A stretch of 42,934 nucleotides of DNA, taken from NCBI RefSeq assembly GCF_000308835.1, contig NZ_BAGN01000401.1, positions 1 to 42,934 on the forward strand. The letters are read 5' to 3'. The position numbers and the translations under genes were made by a program. The DNA comes from Nocardia vinacea NBRC 16497. GTDB lineage: Bacteria > Actinomycetota > Actinomycetes > Mycobacteriales > Mycobacteriaceae. The notes under the pieces were generated by a model. It saw only the letters and a program-made list of their open reading frames with translations, was not told where the DNA came from and did no database searches. This document shows, piece by piece, positions 23,564-31,621 of this stretch; positions within the stretch are counted from its first letter, which is position 1; the number at the start of each line of letters is the position of its first letter.

Positions 23564-24817
23564 CTACTTCGGCACGACCTTCAGGTCCGGAATCTGCTCG
23601 CCGCAGGCCGGAGCGCCATTCGTGTCCGGCACGAACTTGTCGCCGCGCAGGATCGAGATGAAGGTGCAGTTGCCCGGGGAGCCGACCGAGTAGGAGCCCC
23701 GGTTCTCGAAATCGGCAGGCTTCGGGAACAATCCACCGGCGGTCCAGGTCTTATCGGTGCGCAGCGCGGACATCAACTGCTCCTGGCCGGCATTGCAGCC
23801 GGCCTTCTCGAGCCCCTCGATCAACAGGTCGGCGCTGACCCAGCCCACCGCCATCGAGAAGGACGGGATACCGGTCTCCGAGCCCGCGTACTGCTTCAGT
23901 GCCGCCGAAAATGCCCGAGTCGCTTCGGTATTCATCTCCGTCGGTGCGAAGGACGTCATGAAGCCGACGCCTTGGCCCGCCGCGATCGCCGGCGGCGACT
24001 TCAGCAGATCCGCCCCGTAGCCGGTTGCCAGCAGCACCGACTTCATCTCGACACCGGCCTGCCGCAGACCGGTCATGAGCGCGAATCCGGTATCCGGAAT
24101 GACCGGCGCATACAGCACATCGGCACCGGATTCCTTGATGCCGAGGACGTAGGGACCGACATCGGTGGTCCCGAACGGAATGCGGATGTTGACATAACCG
24201 CGCGTCAGACCGGCGTGTTCGGCCGACAGTGCCGCGCCTTCCGCCGACTTCGTGGCACTCGGGGTGTTGTAGGAGAGCACGGCGGCCTTGGTGCCGCCGA
24301 TCTTCTTCCAGTAGTCACCCAGGGTCGTCGCGGTCTTGTTGTAGTCGGTACCACCCGTCGCGGCGAAGAGGTTGTCGTACTTCGGGTTGAACCACTGCTC
24401 GCCGCCGTCGAAGCCGGCGCCGAGGAACGGCGTCTTGCTCGCCTGGGTGCCCGCGTACTGCCCCGCGCCGTAGAAGTACGTGCTCACCGGCAGCACCGCG
24501 TAGACGCGATCCTGCTGCACCAACTTCTGCGCCGCGGTCAACGCGCCCTGCGGTGTGGACTGGTCATCACCCATGACGACGTCGAAGCCGCGCGCCGCGC
24601 ACTTCCCGTTCGCCGCCTGGTATGCGGCGAAGCGGGCTTTCACTCCGGGTTCGGTACCTGCGTAGTTGGCGGTCGCGGCGCCGCTGAGCGAGGTCAGCAC
24701 ACCCACCTTGATCGGCCCGCTCGTATTGCCCGGGCCGCCGGAGCCGCCGCTGCCGCACGCAGGAACAAGAAACATTGCGGCGCACACCCATGCTGCGATC
24801 GCACCGACTCTGCGCAT
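23564..24817 (-). CDS. ABC transporter substrate-binding lipoprotein (Leu/Ile/Val-type)
   Basis: A 417-residue lipoprotein. Signal peptide MRRVGAIAAWVCAAMFLVPAC has a lipobox with Cys21, followed by a Gly/Ser/Pro linker. The periplasmic-binding fold type I begins IKVGVLTSLSGAATANYAGTEPGVKA and shows the usual alternation (DVVMGDDQSTPQGAL, AVLPVSTYFYGAG). GAGGAG precedes the ATG at 24817. It is divergent from the permease gene. In this family ligands include branched-chain amino acids, amides and aromatic acids; the catabolic surroundings suggest an aromatic or steroid-derived acid. Two cysteines near the C-terminus (CNAG, CTF, CGEQ) may form disulfides. Confidence 0.88.
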   Translation of the reverse strand: MRRVGAIAAWVCAAMFLVPACGSGGSGGPGNTSGPIKVGVLTSLSGAATANYAGTEPGVKARFAAYQAANGKCAARGFDVVMGDDQSTPQGALTAAQKLVQQDRVYAVLPVSTYFYGAGQYAGTQASKTPFLGAGFDGGEQWFNPKYDNLFAATGGTDYNKTATTLGDYWKKIGGTKAAVLSYNTPSATKSAEGAALSAEHAGLTRGYVNIRIPFGTTDVGPYVLGIKESGADVLYAPVIPDTGFALMTGLRQAGVEMKSVLLATGYGADLLKSPPAIAAGQGVGFMTSFAPTEMNTEATRAFSAALKQYAGSETGIPSFSMAVGWVSADLLIEGLEKAGCNAGQEQLMSALRTDKTWTAGGLFPKPADFENRGSYSVGSPGNCTFISILRGDKFVPDTNGAPACGEQIPDLKVVPK

Positions 24818-25006
24818 CTGCACTCCTCTAGCTATCGCCGATCCAGCTACGGTGCCGGAACGGCTCTGAGGGCTACAGTGGAGCATATTCAGTACCCTTT
24901 GTATCCGGTTTTCACGAAGAATCCGGACAAAATCCTTGACGATGACCCTCTATTAGCGCACTCTTACCCATACCTCCAGAGCGTCGAACTTTTAGGGGCC
25001 TCACCG

Positions 25007-27043
25007 TTGCTCTCCTACGTTCTCGCCGGCCTAGCCCTCGGAGCGATTTACGCAATCGCCGCGGCATCGCTGGTCGTCACCTACGTTTCCTCAGGCGTTT
25101 TCAACTTCGCCTTCGGCGCCATGGCCTTCGCCGTCGCCCGCTTCTACTTTTTCCTGCACGTCGAACACGGGTGGTCGATGCCGCTCGCGGCTGTCGTCGC
25201 GATCGGGCTGTTCGGCCCGGCTCTCGGCATCGCGCTCTACGTGCTGCTTTTCCGCTACCTGCGATTGCGCTCGCCGCTGGTCAAGATCGTCGCGACGATC
25301 GGCCTTTCGGTCGCATTGCCACCGCTGGTCAACCTGGTGCTGGGACACCTGGTGAACACCACGGCACCCGGCCTGGCTCCCCAACCGCTGCGGATATTCC
25401 ACGTATTCGGGGCGGTCGTCGATATGAACCAGGTGATCACCTATACGGGCCTGGCAGTGGTTCTGCTCGTCGGCACCGGGCTGCTGCGGTATACCGATAT
25501 CGGCCTGCGGGTTCGGGCCTTGGTCGACTCCGAGTCGCTGACCGCGATGTCCGGAGTCAGCCCGACCCGGGTGTCGCTCGGCGTGTGGGCATTCAGTGCA
25601 CTGTTGGCCGGACTCGCGGGGGTGCTCGTCGCCCCGACCGCGGGACTCACGGTCGAGGGCATGACCTCGTTGATGTCGGCCGCCTTCGCGGCGGTGGTGG
25701 CGGCGCGGCTGCGCAGTCTGCCGATGGCGGTCTCGGTCGCGCTCGCTATGGGTGTGGTCACCAATGTCATCCAGCGCTACCTCGATCCGCAGAGCCCGTT
25801 CTCGGCGCAGATCGTGCCCAGCATCCCGTTCATGTTCATGCTGGTCTTCCTGCTGTACTACGCGGTGCGTGGACAGGCGGGCGATACCACGGCGGGCGGC
25901 GCGCTCGATCGCGCGATCCGTACGGCGAATGCCGGAGCGCCCGGTAGCTCGGGCGGGACACGCACCGGGCGGACCCGACCGACGGCCGCACTCGTCGCGG
26001 CCGTGGTCACGTTGGTCATCGTCGCGGTACTGCCCCTGGTCCTCGAGGACTTCTGGGCAGGGCTGGTCGGTGCGGGTATCGCGCTCGCGATCGCGCTGCT
26101 GTCGTTCACGCTGGTCACCGGTGAGGGCGGCATGATCTGGCTGTGTCAGATCACTTTCGCGGGGATGGGTGCCATCTTCGCGGCCGATCTGACCACCAAC
26201 TCCGGATGGTCGCCGCTGGTGGCGGTCCTGGTCAGTGCGCTGTGCATCGTGCCGATCGGGGTGATCCTCGGATTGCTCACCATCCGCCTGGGCAACCTGT
26301 ACGTTGCCCTGGTCACGCTGACCTTCGGCCTGCTCGCCCAGAACCTGATCTTCATGCGGGACCGGTTCTACAACTCCGGCCAGGGCATCTATATGCCGCG
26401 CCCCGAATGGGCCGCGGACAACGCGACATTCGCTCTGCTCGCCCTGGTGGTGTTCGTCGGGCTCGGTCTGCTCGTGGTCAATCTGCGGCGTTCGACCGCG
26501 GGACTCGCGGTGACCGCGGTCCGGTGGAGCGAACCCGGCTCGCGCACACTCGGCCTGAGCATTCTTCCGATCAAGGTGCTGGTATCGGCCCTCGCCACGT
26601 TCGTCGCGGCGATCGGCGGCGGATTCCTCGCGCTGAATTACCAGTCGGCGCTGCCCGATTCGTTCAACGCGTTCACCGGTCTGGTCTGGCTGGCCGTCCT
26701 GGTCACCCTGGGCTCACGGTCGATCATGGGCGCGCTGGTCGCGGGGGTGGCCTTCGCGGTGTTGCCCAGCGTGTTCCAGACCTATCTGCCGACGAGTTGG
26801 GCCGAGATCCCGGTCATCATGTTCGGTTTCGGCGCGATCATGCTCGCCCGCAATCCGGACGGGATCGTCGCGATGCACGCGCGGCAACTCGACGATGTCA
26901 TTCGTTGGTGGCAGCGCCGACGGCCAGCCGTCGAACGCTCCGAAATATCAAAGGCAACAACGGGTTCCGAGACGACACCGGCCGCGGAGCAATCCCGCGA
27001 GCGCGTCGAGGAACCACAGCTGACCCCGGGAGACCTGGCATGA
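25007..27043 (+). CDS. Fused ABC transporter permease (LivH-LivM)
   Basis: About 678 residues joining both permeases of a branched-chain-amino-acid-type importer. The first half (LSYVLAGLALGAIYAIAAASLVVTYVSSGVFNFAFGAMAF; MSGVSPTRVSLGVWAFSALLAGLAG) is LivH-like and the second (SFTLVTGEGGMIWLCQITFAGMGAIFAADL; NQYVALVTL; GGFLALNYQS) is LivM-like, joined by a Gly/Thr linker near residue 300-320. About 16 hydrophobic segments are visible. I chose the TTG at 25007 because it starts where LivH proteins start; a GTG at 24878 would add 43 unrelated residues. Its stop overlaps the ATPase start. Confidence 0.85.
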   Translation: MLSYVLAGLALGAIYAIAAASLVVTYVSSGVFNFAFGAMAFAVARFYFFLHVEHGWSMPLAAVVAIGLFGPALGIALYVLLFRYLRLRSPLVKIVATIGLSVALPPLVNLVLGHLVNTTAPGLAPQPLRIFHVFGAVVDMNQVITYTGLAVVLLVGTGLLRYTDIGLRVRALVDSESLTAMSGVSPTRVSLGVWAFSALLAGLAGVLVAPTAGLTVEGMTSLMSAAFAAVVAARLRSLPMAVSVALAMGVVTNVIQRYLDPQSPFSAQIVPSIPFMFMLVFLLYYAVRGQAGDTTAGGALDRAIRTANAGAPGSSGGTRTGRTRPTAALVAAVVTLVIVAVLPLVLEDFWAGLVGAGIALAIALLSFTLVTGEGGMIWLCQITFAGMGAIFAADLTTNSGWSPLVAVLVSALCIVPIGVILGLLTIRLGNLYVALVTLTFGLLAQNLIFMRDRFYNSGQGIYMPRPEWAADNATFALLALVVFVGLGLLVVNLRRSTAGLAVTAVRWSEPGSRTLGLSILPIKVLVSALATFVAAIGGGFLALNYQSALPDSFNAFTGLVWLAVLVTLGSRSIMGALVAGVAFAVLPSVFQTYLPTSWAEIPVIMFGFGAIMLARNPDGIVAMHARQLDDVIRWWQRRRPAVERSEISKATTGSETTPAAEQSRERVEEPQLTPGDLA

Positions 27044-27846
27044 CCACCGAACCGACCCCACCGCGGATCGAGGCCAAAGGTGTGACCGTCCGCTTCGGTG
27101 GACTCGTCGCCCTCAACGACGTCGACCTCCAGGTCCCACCCGCCTCCATCGTCGGTCTCGTCGGCCCGAACGGCGCGGGTAAGAGCACCTTGTTCGCGGT
27201 GCTGTCCGGACTGCTGAAACCGAGCTCCGGCGCCGTCGTGATGGACGGGCACGACGTCACCAAGGCGAGTGCGCAGTCGCGGGCCCGGCGCGGCCTCGCC
27301 CGCACCTTCCAACATCCGGAGCTCTTCCCCGGACTGACCGTCCGCGAGCACGTGGTGCTCGGCTACCGACTCCGGCACGCCCGCAGCCGGATGTGGACCG
27401 ACCTCGTGACGGCGGGCGGTTTCCGCCGCGCCCCCGCCGACGAGGACCGGCGGGTCGACGAGATCCTCGCCGCACTGCAACTGACCGGGCACGCCGATCT
27501 GCCGGTGGCCGGACTGCCGCTGGGCACCAGCCGGCTCGTCGAGATCGCCAGGGCACTGGCCGTCGATCCGAATGTGCTACTGCTCGACGAACCGTCGTCG
27601 GGGCTGGACGCGCGCGAAACCGATGAGCTCGCGGGCACATTCACCCGTGTCGTGGCCGACCACGGCGTATCGCTGCTGCTGGTCGAGCACGATGTCGATC
27701 TGGTGCTCGGGCTCAGCGATGTCGTCCATGTGCTCGACTTCGGAGTCAAGATCAGCGAAGGAACCCCGGCCGAGGTCCGCGCGGATCCGGCCGTGCGCGC
27801 CGCGTATCTGGGCGCGGGCCCCGACGAGGAAAGGACCTCGGCATGA
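27040..27846 (+). CDS. ABC transporter ATP-binding protein, LivG-type
   Basis: A 268-residue ATPase. Walker A GPNGAGKST, Q-loop FQHPELFPGLT, Walker B LLLDEPSSGLD and switch His in LLVEHDVDLVLG are present. The signature motif is altered: where LSGGQ is expected the sequence reads PLGTSRLVEIARAL, which is common in LivG proteins with QRR replaced by TSR. Starts ATGA over the permease stop, and its own end overlaps the LivF start, so the three genes are one transcript. Confidence 0.9.
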   Translation: MTTEPTPPRIEAKGVTVRFGGLVALNDVDLQVPPASIVGLVGPNGAGKSTLFAVLSGLLKPSSGAVVMDGHDVTKASAQSRARRGLARTFQHPELFPGLTVREHVVLGYRLRHARSRMWTDLVTAGGFRRAPADEDRRVDEILAALQLTGHADLPVAGLPLGTSRLVEIARALAVDPNVLLLDEPSSGLDARETDELAGTFTRVVADHGVSLLLVEHDVDLVLGLSDVVHVLDFGVKISEGTPAEVRADPAVRAAYLGAGPDEERTSA

Positions 27847-28565
27847 CCACCACGTCTTCCCTGCTCGCCGTCCGCGACCTGAGCGTCCGCTACGGCGCCG
27901 CGCAGGCGCTGCAGGGCGTGACCTTCGATGTGCACCCGAACAGCGCGCTGGCCGTGCTCGGGCCGAACGGTTCCGGAAAAAGCACCCTGGCCAGGGCGCT
28001 GTCCGGGCTCGTCACGCCGGTGGACGGAACCGTCGAACTCGACGGCCGCGATATCACCGGCGCGACGCCGGACCGGATCCGGCGCGCGGGTCTCGTCCAT
28101 CTGCCCGAAGGCCGCGGCGTGTTCCCGACCCTGACCGTGCTGGAGAATCTGCGCATGGCCACAGCGGCCGACCGGCGGCGCAGGGCCGCGGCCATCGACC
28201 ATGCCTTCGAGATCTTTCCCGTGCTGCGGCAACGGCAGCGTCAGGCCGCGGGGACCCTGTCCGGCGGCGAACAGCAGATGCTGTCGCTGGCCAGGGCGCT
28301 GATGGTCGAACCACGGTTGGTGATCGCCGACGAGATGTCGCTCGGCCTGGCGCCGAAGATGGTCGATGTGGTCTTCGAGAGCCTGCAGCGGGCCAGGGCG
28401 GCCGGTGTCGCGGTGCTCATGATCGAGCAGTTCGCCAGTCGCGCACTGGCTTTCGCCGATCACTGCCTCATCCTGCAGCGCGGGCGGATCGCCTGGTCGG
28501 GTGCCGCCGACCAAGCGGGTGACGAACTGCTGCGCGGTTATCTCGGTGACGCCACTGCGGCTTGA
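27843..28565 (+). CDS. ABC transporter ATP-binding protein, LivF-type
   Basis: A 240-residue ATPase with Walker A GPNGSGKST, Q-loop LPEGRGVFPTLT, signature LSGGEQQMLSLARAL, Walker B LVIADEMSLGLA and switch His replaced by Gln in MIEQFASRALA, as usual for LivF. Together with LivG and the fused permease it forms the importer. It is followed by a strong terminator. Confidence 0.9.
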   Translation: MTTTSSLLAVRDLSVRYGAAQALQGVTFDVHPNSALAVLGPNGSGKSTLARALSGLVTPVDGTVELDGRDITGATPDRIRRAGLVHLPEGRGVFPTLTVLENLRMATAADRRRRAAAIDHAFEIFPVLRQRQRQAAGTLSGGEQQMLSLARALMVEPRLVIADEMSLGLAPKMVDVVFESLQRARAAGVAVLMIEQFASRALAFADHCLILQRGRIAWSGAADQAGDELLRGYLGDATAA

Positions 28566-28576
28566 GGTGTGGATAG

Positions 28577-28611
28577 AAAAGGGGCCGAGGCGCTTTGCCT
28601 CGGCTCCTTTT
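28577..28611. terminator. Bidirectional terminator hairpin with T/A flanks
   Basis: GCCGAGGC (28584-28591) pairs with GCCTCGGC (28597-28604), loop GCTTT, flanked by AAAAGG and CCTTTT. It separates the convergent LivF and aldehyde dehydrogenase genes and works in both directions. Confidence 0.9.
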
Positions 28612-28615
28612 CGGA

Positions 28616-30079
28616 TCACTCCGGCTCGATGATGGAAACCGTCTTGTAGCGCAGGAATTCGTCGATCCCGGCCCGCCCGCCTTCCCTGCCGTAACCACTG
28701 ATCCCGACGCCGCCGAAGGGCGTATGCGGGAGGTTCTGGCGCGCGCCGTTGACGTAGACGCCGCCCGCGTTCAGTCGCTCGGCGAGTCGGTGCACCCGGG
28801 TGAGGTTTGTCGACTGGATATTCGCGCCGAGGCCGTAGGGCGTGCTGTTGGCCAACGCGACCGCCTCGTCATCGGTCGAGAACTTGAAGATCAGCAGTAC
28901 CGGGCCGAAGATCTCCGTCTGTGCGATCTCGTGGTCGGGATCGGTATCGACGATGACCGTCGGCTCCACGAAGTTCTTGTCCGCGAGGTCGCCGCCTGCC
29001 TTGTTGCCGCCCAGCACGATTCGGCCCGCGCCATCACGCCGGACGCGGTCGAGCATGCCGCAGACCCGCTCGACAGCCGCGGCATTGATGAGCGGTCCGA
29101 CCTTGACCTCCGGATCGAACGGATCGCCCACCTTGTAGGTGGCCGCGATGGCGGTTACCCGTTCGACCATCTCGTCGTGGATGTCCTCGTGCACGATCAG
29201 ACGGCTCGGCACGGCACAGCCTTGGCCTGCCAGCACTCCGATGCAGTCGCGCACAGCACGGTTGGCCACGGCCTCGAGGTCTCCGGCGTCCGGGAACACA
29301 AGGCTCGCGGTCTTACCGCCCAACTCCAGCACGGCGGGTTTGAGCTGGTCGGCACACGCGTGCATGATCTGGCGCGCCGCGACGGGCCCGCCGGTGAAAC
29401 TCACCTTCGCCACCTTCGGATGCCGAACCAGGGCGGCTCCAGCCTCCGGGCCACCGGTCAGGATGGTGCAAACTCCCTGCGGCACACCGGCTTCGCGCAG
29501 CAGTTGCGCGAACAGATCAGGGGAGAAGGGGGTGAACTCCGAGGGTTTCACCACGACGCAATTTCCGGCCGCCAGCGCCGGTACGACCTTCATACCGAGG
29601 GAGATGACCGGTCCGTTCCAGGTGACGATGATGCCCACGACGCCATACGGCTCGGGCGCCGTATAGGAGAAGTACTCGCGAGTATCGAGTGTCGAAATCA
29701 GTTCGCCGGACAACTTGTCACACCATCCGGCGTAATAGCGCGCCCAACTGATCGAGTTGTCGATGATCCGCCGCCCGAAGTGCAGTGGCGTACCGCCGTC
29801 GAGCGCTTGGAGATCGACGAAATCCTGACGGTGTTCGACCAACAGTTCGGCGAAACGCGTGAGCACATCGCGCCGCGCTTCGGGCGTCCAGCGCCGCCAC
29901 GAATCCGCCTGTGTGGCAGCCAATTCGATGGCCGCATCGATTTCGGCCGCACCCGCCAAGGGAATTCGCGCCTGCACCTCGCCGGTATAGGGATTGCGGT
30001 GTTCGAAGACACCGCCCGATCCGGCGTCGAGGACCGTATCCCCGTAGCGAAGTTGAACTCGGGGAGCGATCGTTGGCAT
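28616..30079 (-). CDS. Aldehyde dehydrogenase (NAD(P)-dependent)
   Basis: A 487-residue enzyme that oxidises an aldehyde to a carboxylate. Asn155 (VTWNGP), Glu252 (LELGGKT) and nucleophile Cys288 (GVLAGQGCAVPSR) are conserved, as are VKPSEFTP and SFTGGPV of the cofactor site. GGAGG lies 5 bases before the ATG. It is the last gene of the minus-strand operon and follows the mycofactocin-type SDR by 24 bp; the SDR could make the aldehyde it oxidises. The aldehyde might come from an Ltp2-type cleavage, but that is inference. Confidence 0.9.
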   Translation of the reverse strand: MPTIAPRVQLRYGDTVLDAGSGGVFEHRNPYTGEVQARIPLAGAAEIDAAIELAATQADSWRRWTPEARRDVLTRFAELLVEHRQDFVDLQALDGGTPLHFGRRIIDNSISWARYYAGWCDKLSGELISTLDTREYFSYTAPEPYGVVGIIVTWNGPVISLGMKVVPALAAGNCVVVKPSEFTPFSPDLFAQLLREAGVPQGVCTILTGGPEAGAALVRHPKVAKVSFTGGPVAARQIMHACADQLKPAVLELGGKTASLVFPDAGDLEAVANRAVRDCIGVLAGQGCAVPSRLIVHEDIHDEMVERVTAIAATYKVGDPFDPEVKVGPLINAAAVERVCGMLDRVRRDGAGRIVLGGNKAGGDLADKNFVEPTVIVDTDPDHEIAQTEIFGPVLLIFKFSTDDEAVALANSTPYGLGANIQSTNLTRVHRLAERLNAGGVYVNGARQNLPHTPFGGVGISGYGREGGRAGIDEFLRYKTVSIIEPE

Positions 30080-30103
30080 GCATACCTCCGTGATGGGTGA
30101 AAT

Positions 30104-30928
30104 TCAGCGAATGGTGAATCCGGCGTCGAGCGGTAGCTGGACTCCGGTCAGGTAGGCGGCCTCGTCGGACACCAGCCACGCGACGGCATTGGCGATGTCC
30201 TCGGCTTGCAGGATGTCGATCGGCAGGGCGTTCTGCATCTGGCTGATCGTGTTCTTGTCACCGCCGGCCGCCTGCGCGTGCAGCGCCGCCATGACCGGGT
30301 TCTGCGTCATGCCGGAAACCACCCCGGTCGGGTGGATGGTGTTGACCCGGATCATTTCGGCGGCGTACTGGTTGGCGAGCACCTGCATGAGACCCACCAG
30401 GCCGCGCTTGGCGGCGGTATAGGCCTGGGCCCCGGCCTTATCGCTGGCCATGCCTTTGATACCGGCCGAGGAACTTGTGATCACGATGGATCCGCCGCGC
30501 CCACCGGCACGGATCGCCGGAAGCACCGCCTCGATGGTGCGCCATACGCCGGTCAGGTTCACATCGATGATGTCGGTCCAGATGCGGTCGCGGTCACCGC
30601 CATCGGACAGGTGGACGATACCGGCATTCGCGAGCAGCACATCGACGCGACCGAAGCGTTCCAGGCCCAGATCGAGCACGCGCTGCAAATCGGCGGAACT
30701 GCGGACATCACCTGGTTCGGCGACGATCGCGCCGCCGACTTCCGCTACAGCTTCGGCGGTCGCCCGCAGGTCATCCGGTGTGGCGTTCGGGTAATCCATC
30801 GACGCGATGTCATCGCAGATATCGAGACCGATGATGTTCATGCCCTTGGACGCGAGCTTCACCGCGTGCGCGCGCCCCTGCCCGCGGGCGACACCGGTGA
30901 TGAATGCGACCTTGTTGTCCGATGCCAT
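30104..30928 (-). CDS. Mycofactocin-dependent type short-chain dehydrogenase
   Basis: A 274-residue SDR of the group with the mycofactocin-linked signature: KVAFITGVARGQGRAHAVKLA at the cofactor site, then GLDICDDIASMDYPNATPDDLRA, the insertion that distinguishes this family, then ANAG and the Ser/Tyr/Lys triad (TSSSAG, Tyr170, Lys174). These enzymes hold NAD tightly and pass electrons to mycofactocin. GGAGG precedes the ATG at 30928; a start at 30955 is in frame. It lies between the ALDH and the small Cys-rich gene. Whether it depends on the product of mftA at 2282 is inference. Confidence 0.87.
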   Translation of the reverse strand: MASDNKVAFITGVARGQGRAHAVKLASKGMNIIGLDICDDIASMDYPNATPDDLRATAEAVAEVGGAIVAEPGDVRSSADLQRVLDLGLERFGRVDVLLANAGIVHLSDGGDRDRIWTDIIDVNLTGVWRTIEAVLPAIRAGGRGGSIVITSSSAGIKGMASDKAGAQAYTAAKRGLVGLMQVLANQYAAEMIRVNTIHPTGVVSGMTQNPVMAALHAQAAGGDKNTISQMQNALPIDILQAEDIANAVAWLVSDEAAYLTGVQLPLDAGFTIR

Positions 30929-30967
30929 TGCACCTCCAAATTTCTGGCTGTTCATGAGTGCCGCCGA

Positions 30968-31183
30968 TCAGGTCGGCGTGCTGCCGGTGTGGGCCCGGGC
31001 GAGACGCAGGCCTTCCCACTGGGTCGGCGCTCGGATCGTCCATTCGCCGCAGGAACACCAGCATCGGTAGTGCTCGCCGTCGGGGACGATCGCCTGGCCA
31101 TCGCAGGACCCGCCGCTGTTCGCGATGCTGGTCAGGAATTCGAGCGGCTTCTCTTCGAGCGCGCTTTCGTATTCGTCGTCCAT
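30968..31183 (-). CDS. Small Cys-rich protein, possible zinc binder
   Basis: A 71-residue protein in the middle of the operon, 3 bp after the DUF35 gene stop and before the SDR. The C-terminal half has Cys-rich YRCWCSCGEW followed by a helix ending in His (WEGLRLARAH). The spacing suggests a small zinc site with three Cys and one His. The N-terminal part is acidic (MDDEYESALEEKPLEFL). I know no function; it may be an accessory subunit of the DUF35/thiolase pair. Confidence 0.65.
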   Translation of the reverse strand: MDDEYESALEEKPLEFLTSIANSGGSCDGQAIVPDGEHYRCWCSCGEWTIRAPTQWEGLRLARAHTGSTPT

Positions 31184-31186
31184 TGC

Positions 31187-31621
31187 TCAGTCCTCGGCTT
31201 TCCGGAATACGGGCAGGAGCCAGCCATCGGTGATCGGATGGAAGTCGACGATGAGCTCCATGCCGATCCGCACCTGCTCGGGTTCGATATCGATGACGTT
31301 CGTCACCAAGCGGGCACCGGGAGCATCGGGCAAGTCCACAACGGCCGGGACCAGAGTCACTTCCGGCAATCCGGGGAACCCGTGCACCACGGCGAAGCTG
31401 TAAACGATTGCGCGGCCGGACAATTCGGGCCAGTCCACAGCGGTGGACAGGCATTCCGGGCAGAACGGCGTCGGCGGTAGCCGAAATGTCGCGCAGTCCG
31501 CGCATTGCGGTGCGACCAGCCGCCGCTGCTTCGCCGCCTGCCAGAACGGCTCGGTCACGGAGTCGGTTGTGATCGCGACGAAGTCCGACGGAAGCGCTGT
31601 GGCCAGGCGCGCGGCGTTCAT
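31187..31621 (-). CDS. DUF35 OB-fold zinc-ribbon protein (ChsH2-C-like)
   Basis: A 144-residue protein with an N-terminal zinc ribbon, CADCATFRLPPTPFCPECLS (two CxxC pairs), and an OB-fold (GRAIVYSFAVVHGFPGLPEVTLVPAVVDLPD...). Such DUF35 proteins pair with thiolase-fold enzymes; in sterol side-chain degradation the ChsH2 DUF35 domain pairs with Ltp2 to form the retro-aldolase. Here it is a separate protein, not fused to a MaoC domain. Its ATG overlaps the stop of the thiolase-fold gene, in keeping with a complex of equal stoichiometry. Confidence 0.88.
   Translation of the reverse strand: MNAARLATALPSDFVAITTDSVTEPFWQAAKQRRLVAPQCADCATFRLPPTPFCPECLSTAVDWPELSGRAIVYSFAVVHGFPGLPEVTLVPAVVDLPDAPGARLVTNVIDIEPEQVRIGMELIVDFHPITDGWLLPVFRKAED

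Noticed and set aside
23552..25006. Long plus-strand frame joined to the fused permease
   Set aside because: It is antisense to the substrate-binding protein; the permease domain begins at 25007.
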